A stretch of DNA of 64,000 nt from Micromonospora violae (GCF_004217135.1 NZ_SHKK01000001.1:3100001-3164000), one strand, 5' to 3'; positions 34,982-43,642 are shown, counted from the first letter of the stretch. The notes: generated from the letters alone by a model not told the origin. A program made the numbers and translations.

Positions 34982-36537
34982 CAGAGAGCCTCGATGACGT
35001 TGCGGTAGGCCGTCTTGGCCGGCCTGTCGGGTCGCACCGGGCGGCCGCCCATCGCCACGATGAGGTTCTGGTTGGCCAGCACCCACCGGGCGGCCGCAGC
35101 GTCGTAAAAGTCGCCGAGCAGCTCGGGCCGTCCGTCCGGGCCAACGTCTCCGCTGGGCTGGAACACGGCGTAGTTGCGAAAGGCGACCATGTCGATCAGA
35201 GTTTCGAGAAGCTTTCCGAAGTGCAGACCCGGTGTGTACGCCTCGGCAAGCTCACCGAGGCAGACCAGTCCGCGCTGGTAGGGGCGTTCTCGGGCGGCGT
35301 CGCTGTCATAGTTCGGGTAGATGTTCGGGTGGAAGATCGGCGTCAGCCAGTAGGCGACCGGGGCGATCTCGGGAAAGTCGGGACGCAACCGAATCAGGAC
35401 GACGTGGTCCGACTGCGGGCGTGGCTCGCCGCCCGCGACATCAGGTGGCCCGAAGCTCGGTTGCTGAAACTCGATCTGGTACTCGGTCGGCAGGGTGATC
35501 GGCGCCGCGCCGACGACCATGTCGGGCCGACTCTCGGCGGCCTCCAAGATCTCGTTGCGGGCCCGGCTGAGCGCGTCCTGCCGGATCAGCGGGTTGACCG
35601 CACCCGCCGTGGCCTGGAAACCCACCCGCAGGTAACTGCGCTCGCTGACACCGGCGTCGTGCAGGGTCTGCTCCGGATCCAGCCGCCGGCCCTTGCCATC
35701 CACCTCGACGTGATCGACGACGGTCGGCCGAGCCCGGTCGGCGAAGCTGATGCCGTACTGGTTGACAACCTCCTGCGCGACGTTGCCGACTGTCTGTTGA
35801 GCGGGGGCGTCGACCAGCCGGAACCGGCGGCCGTCTGGCCCGTCCACGAACAGCTCACCGATCAGATAATCGCGGGCCGTCGGCGGCACCACGGTCCAGC
35901 CGATGTCCGTACGATCGAGAAGGCGCCGCAGGGCGCTCACTTCGGCCGTGTTGACCCGGAACGACACCGCGTGCGCGGTTGCCCAGACATCCTCTGGATC
36001 CAGGCCCAGTTGCTGCAGCGCCTTGGTCGCCTCGGCCCGGTCATCCTCGGAACTGGCCCGCACGATCACGTGGCAGGTGGCCGGCTCAGTCGCGCTCGAT
36101 GATTCGGGCGCGGTCTCGGCGGGCGCGGAGGTGGCCTCGGAAGCCGCGGGATCAGCCGCCGGCGGCGACGCGGGCTGGCCGCCGGTGGCGATGAGGCCGT
36201 AGCGCACGGCGAGGCCGCGGAACACCGGGTTGTACGCGTACACCCGCAGCGCCGCCTCGATCAGCCGCCGGTTCGGGTTGTGCACCACGCCAAGCCGCAG
36301 TTGCTGCCCGATCAGGGCCCAGTACTGGTTGGGCGTGTGCGCGGCGAAGTTGGGGCGCTGGGCTCGGGGGAAGCCGATCAGGTTGAGGACGCTTCCGGCA
36401 CCCGCCTCGTCGCTGAACGCCTCCGCGATCTCCCGCAGAAGATCCTCACGCTCGCCCTCGTTCAGTGGGATCTCCACGCCGCTCTCCGTGGGATCCGGTT
36501 GTCCGCCCGGTTCCCTCAGGAACTCAGCCTCATCCAC
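34981..36537 (-). CDS. EAD1 - ubiquitin-like - E2 (UBC-fold) fusion protein
   Basis: A 518-residue fusion. Residues about 25-108 form an effector-associated domain 1 (EAD1) (GEREDLLREIAEAFS; LNLIGFPRA; LRLGVVHNPNRRLIEAALRV). Residues about 222-310 look like a beta-grasp, ubiquitin-like domain (YLIGELFVDGPDGRRFRLVD; EVDGKGRRLDPEQTLHDAGV). Residues about 345-500 are E2-like: FPEIAPVAYWLTPIFHPNIY with HPN at 403-405 and catalytic Cys426 in GLVCLGEL. So it could receive a modifier from the adjacent E1 and transfer it. The GTG at 36537 overlaps the E1 gene by 22 nt. The fused UBL has no free diglycine tail. Confidence 0.85.
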   Translation of the reverse strand: MDEAEFLREPGGQPDPTESGVEIPLNEGEREDLLREIAEAFSDEAGAGSVLNLIGFPRAQRPNFAAHTPNQYWALIGQQLRLGVVHNPNRRLIEAALRVYAYNPVFRGLAVRYGLIATGGQPASPPAADPAASEATSAPAETAPESSSATEPATCHVIVRASSEDDRAEATKALQQLGLDPEDVWATAHAVSFRVNTAEVSALRRLLDRTDIGWTVVPPTARDYLIGELFVDGPDGRRFRLVDAPAQQTVGNVAQEVVNQYGISFADRARPTVVDHVEVDGKGRRLDPEQTLHDAGVSERSYLRVGFQATAGAVNPLIRQDALSRARNEILEAAESRPDMVVGAAPITLPTEYQIEFQQPSFGPPDVAGGEPRPQSDHVVLIRLRPDFPEIAPVAYWLTPIFHPNIYPNYDSDAARERPYQRGLVCLGELAEAYTPGLHFGKLLETLIDMVAFRNYAVFQPSGDVGPDGRPELLGDFYDAAAARWVLANQNLIVAMGGRPVRPDRPAKTAYRNVIEAL

Positions 36538-37529
36538 CGGTAATCCCCTTCTGTCGTACGGACGGGCAGAACCTCTGCTGGTGCGATGCCCAGGTCACAT
36601 AGCCGAGTGTCGCCAGCGGCGTCGAGGATCCGGCTGGTCGTCCGGGGCCGTTCACCGGGCGCGCCGGGCACGATGAACTCCGTCCAGGCCTGTGGTTCCG
36701 CGCCTGGCGGCAGCTCAGCGGCGAGTTCGGCCACCGTGGACCGACTGCCCGCCACGACCGGCTCCCGCGTGCCGAGCGGCCGGTGATGCAGGCATCCCGG
36801 GTCTCGGGTGACCTCCACCCGCCGGGTCTGCCCCGTGCCGCCGTCGAAGACAATGATTCCTGAATCCGCCGGCCGGCCGACGACCTCGCCCAGCACGGCG
36901 AGGCTGAGTTGGGCAGCGATCAGGGCGGTGGTGGCCACCATTGCTGCCGCCGCATGGTCGCCGGTGGCGTCGGCGCAGCTCCACGGCACATCGCTGCGGC
37001 CACGCTCGCGGGTTGTCAGTGTGCACGCGTAGCAGCCCTCTACGGTCGTCCGGCGGATTCGCACCTCACCGCCCCAGGACCCGGTGCCACCGTCAACCAG
37101 CAGCGCCTCGACCAGCGCGCAACGACTGAGGAGGTCCAGGCGGGCCCGGACACTGTCCAGGCAGCCCACCACCACGTCGGCGTCCGCCAGCTCGCCCAGG
37201 CCGATACCGGTGGTCAGGTCGCGGGTACGACCGGTCACCCGGGTTTGCGGAGCGAGCCGGTGCAGCACCTCGGTCGCGACCTGGACCTTGCCCCGGCCGA
37301 CCGGATCACCAGACGCGGCGCTGAACAGCACGCAGCGGCTGAGGTTGGACGGTGCGACGGTGTCCGGGTCGCAGAGCAGCAGATGGCCCACGCCGGCCAA
37401 CGCGAGGTTCTTGGCGACCTCGTTACCGAGTGCGCCGACTCCGGCGATGACCACGGTGGCCGCGGCGAGCCGGTCCTGGTCCCAGCCGGGGATCAGACGC
37501 TGCCGGGCGTACCGGTCGTCGCCGGTCAC
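36516..37529 (-). CDS. ThiF/E1-like adenylating enzyme
   Basis: A 337-residue E1-type enzyme. The N-terminus YARQRLIPGWDQDRLAAA is the standard ThiF/MoeB opening. ATP-binding: GVGALG at 30-35, Asp54 in LLLCDPDTV, Arg65 in SNLSRC and GRGKVQVA with the adenylation Lys. A candidate thioester Cys is in PWSCADATGDH. A C-terminal about 100-residue extension (AELPPGAEPQAWTEFIVPG) may recruit the E2. The GTG at 37529 overlaps the RING-like gene's stop. It adenylates and hands over a ubiquitin-like protein; which protein is not certain, since no separate UBL gene is present. Confidence 0.9.
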   Translation of the reverse strand: MTGDDRYARQRLIPGWDQDRLAAATVVIAGVGALGNEVAKNLALAGVGHLLLCDPDTVAPSNLSRCVLFSAASGDPVGRGKVQVATEVLHRLAPQTRVTGRTRDLTTGIGLGELADADVVVGCLDSVRARLDLLSRCALVEALLVDGGTGSWGGEVRIRRTTVEGCYACTLTTRERGRSDVPWSCADATGDHAAAAMVATTALIAAQLSLAVLGEVVGRPADSGIIVFDGGTGQTRRVEVTRDPGCLHHRPLGTREPVVAGSRSTVAELAAELPPGAEPQAWTEFIVPGAPGERPRTTSRILDAAGDTRLCDLGIAPAEVLPVRTTEGDYRWMRLSS

Positions 37530-38233
37530 GGGCGCACGCCTGCCCGGCGGGCCATGGTGATGGGGCAGGCACCGACAACTCCGTTCGGACGCCACGTCTC
37601 CCAGCACGTCAGGCCGGCGGCCGGGTCACGGTGGACGGTCGCGGCGCACTCCGGCCGTTGTGGGCTGCACGGACAGACCACGACGCGCTCGCCGACCCGC
37701 AGGGTGTGGGCGCAGACCAGGCAACGGGTGCGCTGCAAGGGCGCCGGTGGGCGGGCAACCCGCCAGTCGCCGGGCGCGAGCCGGAGCACGGTGTGGCCGG
37801 CCGGCCAGGCCGTTTCCACTCCATCGGCGAATTCGGCGACGTCGGTGTCCAGCAGTTCGACGGACGCCTCGCCGCCGGCCGGTCTGGGGCACTCGCCAGG
37901 CAGGTCGGCGTGGTACGCGGCGCGGGGTGTGACGGACACCTTTACGCGCTCGCCCCGGCGGAAGCTGTGCCCGCAACCATCGCACGACAGGTGGTTCCAC
38001 CACGAGTGCAGTCCGGTGACGGCCAGTCCGCTGACGTCACCCTGAAGGTATCGCTGTGGGTCGACGGCAGCCGCCACACCGGCCTCGAAGTCCGCTTCCT
38101 CATCATGCGAGTTCAGGGCCCACCCCACTCGGTTGTCCGCAACGGTATATGACTTCAAGCCATCGTCGAATGACGGAGGGTGAAACTCATCAACCGTCCG
38201 TCCTGTTGAGACTCGTCCTCCTCGGCAGCGCAA
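37526..38233 (-). CDS. RING-like zinc-binding protein, candidate E3
   Basis: About 205-235 residues with two Cys modules: CDGCGHSFRRGERVKVSV near the middle, and CLVCAHTLRVGERVVVCPC, then PEC, VH and C-W-E-T-W near the end, i.e. C-x2-C, C-x-C, C, H, C. This spacing fits a treble-clef/RING-like zinc fold such as the prokaryotic RING families found with E1/E2 genes. Directly followed by the E1 gene (GTGA overlap), so an E3-like role is the best guess. The start is unsure: TTG 38233 overlaps the CHAT gene by 44 nt; TTG 38158 and GTG 38128 are alternatives, none with a good ribosome-binding site. Confidence 0.75.
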   Translation of the reverse strand: MRCRGGRVSTGRTVDEFHPPSFDDGLKSYTVADNRVGWALNSHDEEADFEAGVAAAVDPQRYLQGDVSGLAVTGLHSWWNHLSCDGCGHSFRRGERVKVSVTPRAAYHADLPGECPRPAGGEASVELLDTDVAEFADGVETAWPAGHTVLRLAPGDWRVARPPAPLQRTRCLVCAHTLRVGERVVVCPCSPQRPECAATVHRDPAAGLTCWETWRPNGVVGACPITMARRAGVRP

Positions 38234-39029
38234 TCAAGCGGTTCGCCAGCCATCGGCACGACGGCTGGACCGAGGTCATCCGGTCGAGTGCGAGGCCGGC
38301 CGCCTCGTGCAGGTCTTTGGCGGTGATCAGCGCGCGATACAGGTGGGCGGTGAACGCCGGCGCGCACCCGTCGGCAAGCTCCCCGGCGAACGCGACCACC
38401 CGATCGGCGACGGACAGGAACCGTTGTGCCTGGGCCGCGCCGTCACACGAGGCCAAGTAGATGCCGCGCAGCCGATGCCGGCTGGTCCGCGCATACCCGT
38501 CAAGCAGACCGAGGAGGTCGTCGATGGCAACGGGCCGAGGACCGGACGGCCCTTCGAAGATCAGGAACTCGCCGTCGCCGTGGCAGGCGAGGTGCAGCAG
38601 GTGGGGCCGCTCGACCCCGAGGACGTCGAGGTCGGTGACGTCGGCGGCGAGACGGTAGGTCACTGAGATCCCAGCGCGCTCGACGGCCCGCACCGCCTCG
38701 GCGAGATCCCGGTCCGGCCGCATCGCGGGCAGGCCGTCGGGTGCGGCGCCGACCAGCATGACGCGGCGGATTCCGGTCGATCCGAAGATCGGGCTCGCCG
38801 GATACTGCGCCTCGGCGATCTTCAGGATGCGCTCGCTCCCGTTCTCCAGCACACCGGCGGCGATTTCGGCGTTGACGAGCCGCCAGAAGACTGCGGCGGA
38901 CACGCCGATCATGCTGGGGACATGGGCTCGGGGGAAGCCGGCCCGCTCCAGCAGGACGGTGGCGGGCGGCCCCAGCGGGTAGGCCTCGGCGAGCGCGGCC
39001 AGCTCCAGTTCGCTGAATGCCTCGTTCAT
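38190..39029 (-). CDS. EAD1-CHAT caspase-like protease
   Basis: A 279-residue protein. Residues 1-80 are an EAD1 adaptor (LELAALAEAYPLGPPATVLL; RAGFPRAHVP; GVLENGSERILKIAEAQ), related to the one on the E2 protein. Residues about 88-255 are a CHAT (caspase HetF-associated) domain with His150 in HLACHGDGEF and Cys195 in YLASCDGAA, the catalytic dyad. CHAT proteases act as executioners in conflict and defence systems. ATG 39029 overlaps the stop of the membrane-protein gene (ATGA) and follows GGAGGG. The shared adaptor suggests recruitment to the E2 complex. Confidence 0.88.
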   Translation of the reverse strand: MNEAFSELELAALAEAYPLGPPATVLLERAGFPRAHVPSMIGVSAAVFWRLVNAEIAAGVLENGSERILKIAEAQYPASPIFGSTGIRRVMLVGAAPDGLPAMRPDRDLAEAVRAVERAGISVTYRLAADVTDLDVLGVERPHLLHLACHGDGEFLIFEGPSGPRPVAIDDLLGLLDGYARTSRHRLRGIYLASCDGAAQAQRFLSVADRVVAFAGELADGCAPAFTAHLYRALITAKDLHEAAGLALDRMTSVQPSCRWLANRLIALPRRTSLNRTDG

Positions 39030-40495
39030 GCGGCCCTCCGGTGGTGTCGGGTGATCGCGGTTATCGCGGCAACCGCCACGCCGACCCCGAAGGCAAGCGC
39101 CGTGAACCGGCCCGGCAGCACCGTGCCGAACGCCTGGCGGGAAATCCAGGCGGCGGCCAGCCACAGCACCGACCCGGACACGAGCGCGAGCGCCGCGTCC
39201 GCCAGCCAGGCGCCCGCCGGCAGCACCAGCCGGATCGAGATCGCCGCCAGGTAGAGGGCGAACGCGCCGAGCGACGCGACCAGAGCCGGCTTCGCCGAGT
39301 TCGGCATCGGTACGGCGTACTGGAGCGACTGAATCGCGGTCAATCCCATCAGGACGGCACCGATCAGGGCCGCCTGGAGCAGCCCGAAACGTTCCATGCG
39401 CCGCCGGCTCGCCTCCTGCCGCTCCTCCAGCCGGCTTGCCAACACGCTGCCGGCCAGGTCGGTGAGCTGCTGCGCCCGGTCCCGGGTGATGGTGAGGTGG
39501 ATCAGGTCGTCGTCGAGGTGTGCCCGCAGGCTCTCGGCCAAGGCCAGGTCGTCGGCGAACGGCCCAGCCGGCGCAGCACCGTCCAGATGAGCACCGCGGG
39601 CCGCCGTCAGGTTCGCGGCGGCCGCCGTCGCGGCCTGCCCGGCGCGGCGGACCCAGGCGAGTGTGTCGACAGTCCCGGCCGATTCCGCCTGGGTGATCAC
39701 CACCTTCCCCCGTGCGGCCCGCAGTTCCTCTTCCGTCGCGGCCGGGCCCAGCACGTCGAGCAGCCGGTCGATCCCGTTGTCCGCGCGGGCCAGCAGATCG
39801 ATCGTGCGGCGCTCGTCGCGCCACACACGCGCCAATGCGTGTACCTTCGCCGCGTCGACGAGGTATCGGGTGAGCGGTGCGCGGGCGCCAGCCCCGGGAC
39901 TGAACAGCCACGCGCTCAGCGTCTCGTCGGTGCCGATCGGTGCCGCCACCACCAGGGTCCGGTCGGCCCGCCCGTCCTCGCCCGCGCCGCTCTCCCACAC
40001 CAGCCGATGTTTGGCGACCCGTGTCGGCGCCGGCCACCGATGGCATGCCTCCGGCAGGGCCTCCCGCGCTGCGGCCCCGATCGACGACTCGGTCACTCCC
40101 AACGGATAAAAACCCACATAAAGTCGCACAGTGCCCAACAGTCCCGCGTCGACGCCGGTCAGGAGGTCGTCCCACACGACGGCCAGATCCGCCCACGGGC
40201 TGGCCGGAAACTGCGGCGCGTTCGCCACCGACAGGCATAGAACCCCGGCTTCGCACCCGACAAACGCCTGGATGACCCCCGGTCCAGGGCCAGACGCGGC
40301 GGCAAGGGGGCCAGTCACGAGCCGGGGGACCTCCGGCGGCAGACCGGCGGGCAGGCCGAGAGCAGGCTCGGTGATGTCCAACGTGGTGGCGCACCGCTGC
40401 CACACCGTGCCCACCTGTCGGTAGGCCTCGGCCGCGTCCGGGCCGTCAAGCGGCGCGAACAGCTGAAGCACTGCTTGCCGTTCAGTCATTTCCAT
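39026..40495 (-). CDS. CATRA-like protein with C-terminal membrane domain
   Basis: A 489-residue protein. The N-terminal about 330 residues are soluble (RQAVLQLFAPLDGPDAAEAY; VWQRCATTLDITEPALGL; SLSAWLFSPGAGARAPLTRY-like). The C-terminus carries about four membrane helices (LLQAALIGAVLMGLTAIQSL; ALVASLGAFALYLAAISI; AALALVSGSVLWLAAAWI; ALAFGVGVAVAAITAI). This layout resembles the CATRA proteins annotated as partners of caspase-like and TPR proteins in actinobacterial conflict systems. It would place the complex at the membrane. ATG 40495 (GGAA upstream) or ATG 40489; both overlap the preceding small gene. Confidence 0.72.
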   Translation of the reverse strand: MEMTERQAVLQLFAPLDGPDAAEAYRQVGTVWQRCATTLDITEPALGLPAGLPPEVPRLVTGPLAAASGPGPGVIQAFVGCEAGVLCLSVANAPQFPASPWADLAVVWDDLLTGVDAGLLGTVRLYVGFYPLGVTESSIGAAAREALPEACHRWPAPTRVAKHRLVWESGAGEDGRADRTLVVAAPIGTDETLSAWLFSPGAGARAPLTRYLVDAAKVHALARVWRDERRTIDLLARADNGIDRLLDVLGPAATEEELRAARGKVVITQAESAGTVDTLAWVRRAGQAATAAAANLTAARGAHLDGAAPAGPFADDLALAESLRAHLDDDLIHLTITRDRAQQLTDLAGSVLASRLEERQEASRRRMERFGLLQAALIGAVLMGLTAIQSLQYAVPMPNSAKPALVASLGAFALYLAAISIRLVLPAGAWLADAALALVSGSVLWLAAAWISRQAFGTVLPGRFTALAFGVGVAVAAITAITRHHRRAA

Positions 40496-40820
40496 CGGAT
40501 TCCGATTCGGGCGAGGGAGGAGGCGGTTCGCTACGACGGTGCGCGATCCGAACGATCCGATCACGTATCGGCGGTGGTGGACCTTGTGGCGGCTCCGCGC
40601 CGAGCCGGGTGATGCGTCCGGGCCCGGTGGACTCGAGCAACGCGGCCGCGCTCCGCAGAGCGGCCGCGTCGCCGGCCGCCATCGCGCCGGCCACCTCGGC
40701 GAGCGCGGCGTCGACGGCCGGCCATCGGTCCGGCGGCAGCTGCCAGGTCTCAACCCTGGAGAGCAGCAGGTCGGTCTCCTCGGCAACCGCCCGGAAGATG
40801 ATCTCGCGCGCTGTCGTCAT
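40482..40820 (-). CDS. CATRA-associated small protein
   Basis: A 112-residue protein with a helical core: AVAEETDLLLSRVETWQLPP, DRWPAVDAALAEVAGAMAAG, DAAALRSAAALLESTGPGRI, then a Pro-rich tail. The W-x-LPP-x-RW and GD-x-x-AL pattern matches small proteins that are annotated as CATRA-system-associated (family recollection, not searched). No catalytic motif. It begins at an ATGA overlap with the Clp_N/vWA gene and ends 14 nt inside the membrane-protein gene, so stoichiometric coupled synthesis is likely. Confidence 0.7.
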   Translation of the reverse strand: MTTAREIIFRAVAEETDLLLSRVETWQLPPDRWPAVDAALAEVAGAMAAGDAAALRSAAALLESTGPGRITRLGAEPPQGPPPPIRDRIVRIAHRRSEPPPPSPESESDGND

Positions 40821-43555
40821 CGGGTTTCCAGGGCGAGGGCTGTACAGACGGCGGCGGCGAGCTCGGTCTCGCTGGGCTGATCGCTGAGGTGGGTGTGGAA
40901 CGGCCGGACGGCCGGATTCGCCGGCGCGTCTCCGGGCAGCTGCGCGGTGATCAGCCGCAACCAGGGCGTGCCGGTGATCGCGTGGTCAGCCACCAGGTGG
41001 TGCTGAGTGAGTAGTACCGACGGGCGGTCCGCACGCTGGCAGGACGCAAGCGCCGCGGACACGTCGGCCGGGTCCAGGCTGTAATGGGCCCAGGCGTTGC
41101 CCAGGTCCGACGGCTTGTGCACGGTAATCTCGACGGCCGGCTGGTCGAGAAAGACCAGCGTCGGCACCTGGCGCGCCGACCAGAGCGTCGAGACGACCGC
41201 GTGCACCACGATACGGAGCACCACGCCGACGGACCCAAACGTCGGCGGGCTGGTGTCCAGCACGATCCGCACCGAGCCGAGCGGCGGTTCGGTCTGCGTT
41301 TCGTGCAGCCGATAGAGCAGGCTGCGTTCGGCGAACCGGTGCACCAGCAGCTCCGGCGGCAGCGCCAGCTGCGAAGGAAGCAGGTTGGTGAGCTGCCCGC
41401 GCCGGCTGACCCCGGTCATCCCGGGCCCCCGGGCGGTGGACCCGCTCCGGGAGCGGGCCTCGACCGCCGGACGGGCACCGGACCATTCGAGGAGGCTCCG
41501 TTGCGGTCCGGTGAGAGCGGGCAGCGCGACCGAGTCCTGCCGCATCCGCAGCGGCAAGGCGGGATCCACCGCGACCGAGCCCGGCCCGACCACCAGCAGG
41601 CCGGTGACCGTGCCATCGGTGACGCGACGGCCGGCGTTCAGGATGACGCCGGTGTCCGGTAGCACGGGTTCCAGGTCCGATTCGGGCAGGCTGATGGCGC
41701 GGATGAGCGACGACCGCAGTTCGGCCGCCGAGACCGGCGGAGGGACATCGCCGGGATCGGGCGGAGCGTCGGCCCCGAGCAGCGCGGCGAAGCCGACCCG
41801 TGCCGCCGGCGGCCAGTTCAATTCGCGGAGCCGCCGGATGTCCGGGAGCGCGTGTACGGCAGCGAGGCGCTCGTCGGGCCGGGATGCGCAGTGGGTGAGC
41901 CGCACCACGTCGGCAACGAAGCCGAGCGGAAGGTACACGCCGGACTGCCCGAGCAATACCAGCCCCGACACGACCGCGAAGATGTCGGCGAACTGGTCAG
42001 GGCCGCGCGCCACCGAGCCGGCCTGCCGTCGCGCCCACTTCTCGACGGCGTCGCCGCACGTCGCGGCCGTCTCCGCGGGCTCAGCCGGCGCTATCCCCTG
42101 GTTCTGAGCGAGGGTTTGCATGACCTGTCGGCGGATGCGCTGGTAGTCGACACCGAGTCGGAGCAGCGCGGGAAGTGCTATGTCGTCGCCGACGTGGGTC
42201 ACTCCGAGGAGGAGATGCTCGGTGTCGATGTGCTCGACGCCGAGTTGCTGTACCTCGTCCTCGGCAGCGAACAGCGCGTCTTTCGTGCCGGAGTGAAACG
42301 GGATGTGCCCGGTCGGCTCGGTGGGGCCGCGGTCGGTGACCTCGTCAATCTGAAGCCGGAAGTTTTCCAGCGTGACGCCCAGGCTGATCAGGCTGCGGGC
42401 ACCGACGCCTTGGCCCTCGTGGAGCAGGCCGAGCAGCAGGTGTTCCACGCCGATGTGGGTGTGGTGGAGAAGCCGAGCCTCTTCCTGGGCCAGGACGATA
42501 ACCCGGCGTGCGCCGGCGGTATACCGCTCGAAATGACCGCTCCTGAAGCTCCGCGGACTCGGGATTGTCTCCCGAGCCCCGGTCTCAGCCTCGTCGAGCA
42601 GCTGTGATGCCGCCGAACGTGTGGCGTCCCGAGTAACGCCGAAGCGGGTCAGCAGCAGCGCGGCCACGCCCTCTCCCTCGCTGATCAGCCCGGCCAGGAT
42701 GTGCTGGGTCCCGATATAGGTGTCGCCCAGCTCAAGTGACTCACGCAGGGAGAGCTCGAGCACCTTCTTCGAGCGGGGTGTGAACGGGATATGACCGCTC
42801 ACCTGACTCTGCCCCCGGCCGATGATCTCCTCGATGTGCATCCGTAGGGACTCCAGGGCGACGTTCTGGCGAACAATCGCGGTGGCCCCGAGGCCTTCGC
42901 GCTCACCGATCACGCCAAGGAGGAGATGCTCGGTGCCGATGTAGTCGTGGTTGCGCATCCTGGCCTCTTCCTGGGCCAGGACGATGACCCGCCGCGCTCG
43001 GTCGGTGAACCGCTCGAACACGCCACCAGTCGTCACGGACCGCGGCGGGGCGCCCGGCGTCCGCTCGGCGGCCGGAGGCTGCTGAGCAGGCGTGGAACGC
43101 TGCTCGCCGGTGCCAGACTCACGCTCGTCGAGAAGCTCGATCACCTCGAGGCGGAGCCGGCGCAGATCGACGCCATGCCGGGCTATGACTTGGACGCCGA
43201 CGTCCTCCCCATCGCGGATCAGACCCAGTAGGAGGTGTTCGGTGCCGATATAGGAATGTCTCAGATGGAGTGCCTCACGCAGGGCGAGTTCAAGCACCCT
43301 TCTGTTACGCGGCGTGAACGGGATGTGCCCGCCTGGTGATACCACACCGATTCCGATCATCTCCTCGATCCACCTACGGGCTGACTCCAGGGACACCCCG
43401 CAGCGCGCCAGAGCCATCCCGGCGACGCCTTCGGTATCGTGGAGCAGACCGAGCAGGAGGTGTTCCGTCCCGATGTAGTTGTGGTTGAGCCCTCTGGCCT
43501 CTTCCTGGGCCAGGACGACGACCCGCCGCGCTCGGTCGGTGAACCGCTCGAACAT
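40817..43555 (-). CDS. Triple Clp_N array fused to a vWA-like domain
   Basis: A 912-residue first gene of the operon. Residues 1-146, about 178-322 and about 338-480 are three complete Clp N domains, each starting like ClpC (FERFTDRARRVVVLAQEEAR) and each with two TEHLLLG-type repeats; such domains bind substrates and adaptors of Clp unfoldases. No Clp AAA module follows. The C-terminal about 420 residues include a vWA-like part with a MIDAS-type D767-T-S-P-P-T and later TLVFLDQPAVEITV. ATG 43555 is chosen over the longer frame to 43648 because GGAGG precedes it and it matches the ClpC start. Confidence 0.85.
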   Translation of the reverse strand: MFERFTDRARRVVVLAQEEARGLNHNYIGTEHLLLGLLHDTEGVAGMALARCGVSLESARRWIEEMIGIGVVSPGGHIPFTPRNRRVLELALREALHLRHSYIGTEHLLLGLIRDGEDVGVQVIARHGVDLRRLRLEVIELLDERESGTGEQRSTPAQQPPAAERTPGAPPRSVTTGGVFERFTDRARRVIVLAQEEARMRNHDYIGTEHLLLGVIGEREGLGATAIVRQNVALESLRMHIEEIIGRGQSQVSGHIPFTPRSKKVLELSLRESLELGDTYIGTQHILAGLISEGEGVAALLLTRFGVTRDATRSAASQLLDEAETGARETIPSPRSFRSGHFERYTAGARRVIVLAQEEARLLHHTHIGVEHLLLGLLHEGQGVGARSLISLGVTLENFRLQIDEVTDRGPTEPTGHIPFHSGTKDALFAAEDEVQQLGVEHIDTEHLLLGVTHVGDDIALPALLRLGVDYQRIRRQVMQTLAQNQGIAPAEPAETAATCGDAVEKWARRQAGSVARGPDQFADIFAVVSGLVLLGQSGVYLPLGFVADVVRLTHCASRPDERLAAVHALPDIRRLRELNWPPAARVGFAALLGADAPPDPGDVPPPVSAAELRSSLIRAISLPESDLEPVLPDTGVILNAGRRVTDGTVTGLLVVGPGSVAVDPALPLRMRQDSVALPALTGPQRSLLEWSGARPAVEARSRSGSTARGPGMTGVSRRGQLTNLLPSQLALPPELLVHRFAERSLLYRLHETQTEPPLGSVRIVLDTSPPTFGSVGVVLRIVVHAVVSTLWSARQVPTLVFLDQPAVEITVHKPSDLGNAWAHYSLDPADVSAALASCQRADRPSVLLTQHHLVADHAITGTPWLRLITAQLPGDAPANPAVRPFHTHLSDQPSETELAAAVCTALALETR

Positions 43556-43642
43556 CCTGCCGACCTCCGGATCCTCGCGAACATGCTCCGCAGTGGACGC
43601 CACCCAAGCCCGTTCCACGGATGGTAGTTGGGTAACGACACC

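Noticed and set aside
42450..43555. Evenly spaced similar DNA blocks resembling a repeat array
   Set aside because: They are the coding repeats of three Clp N domains in one frame, not a CRISPR or satellite array.
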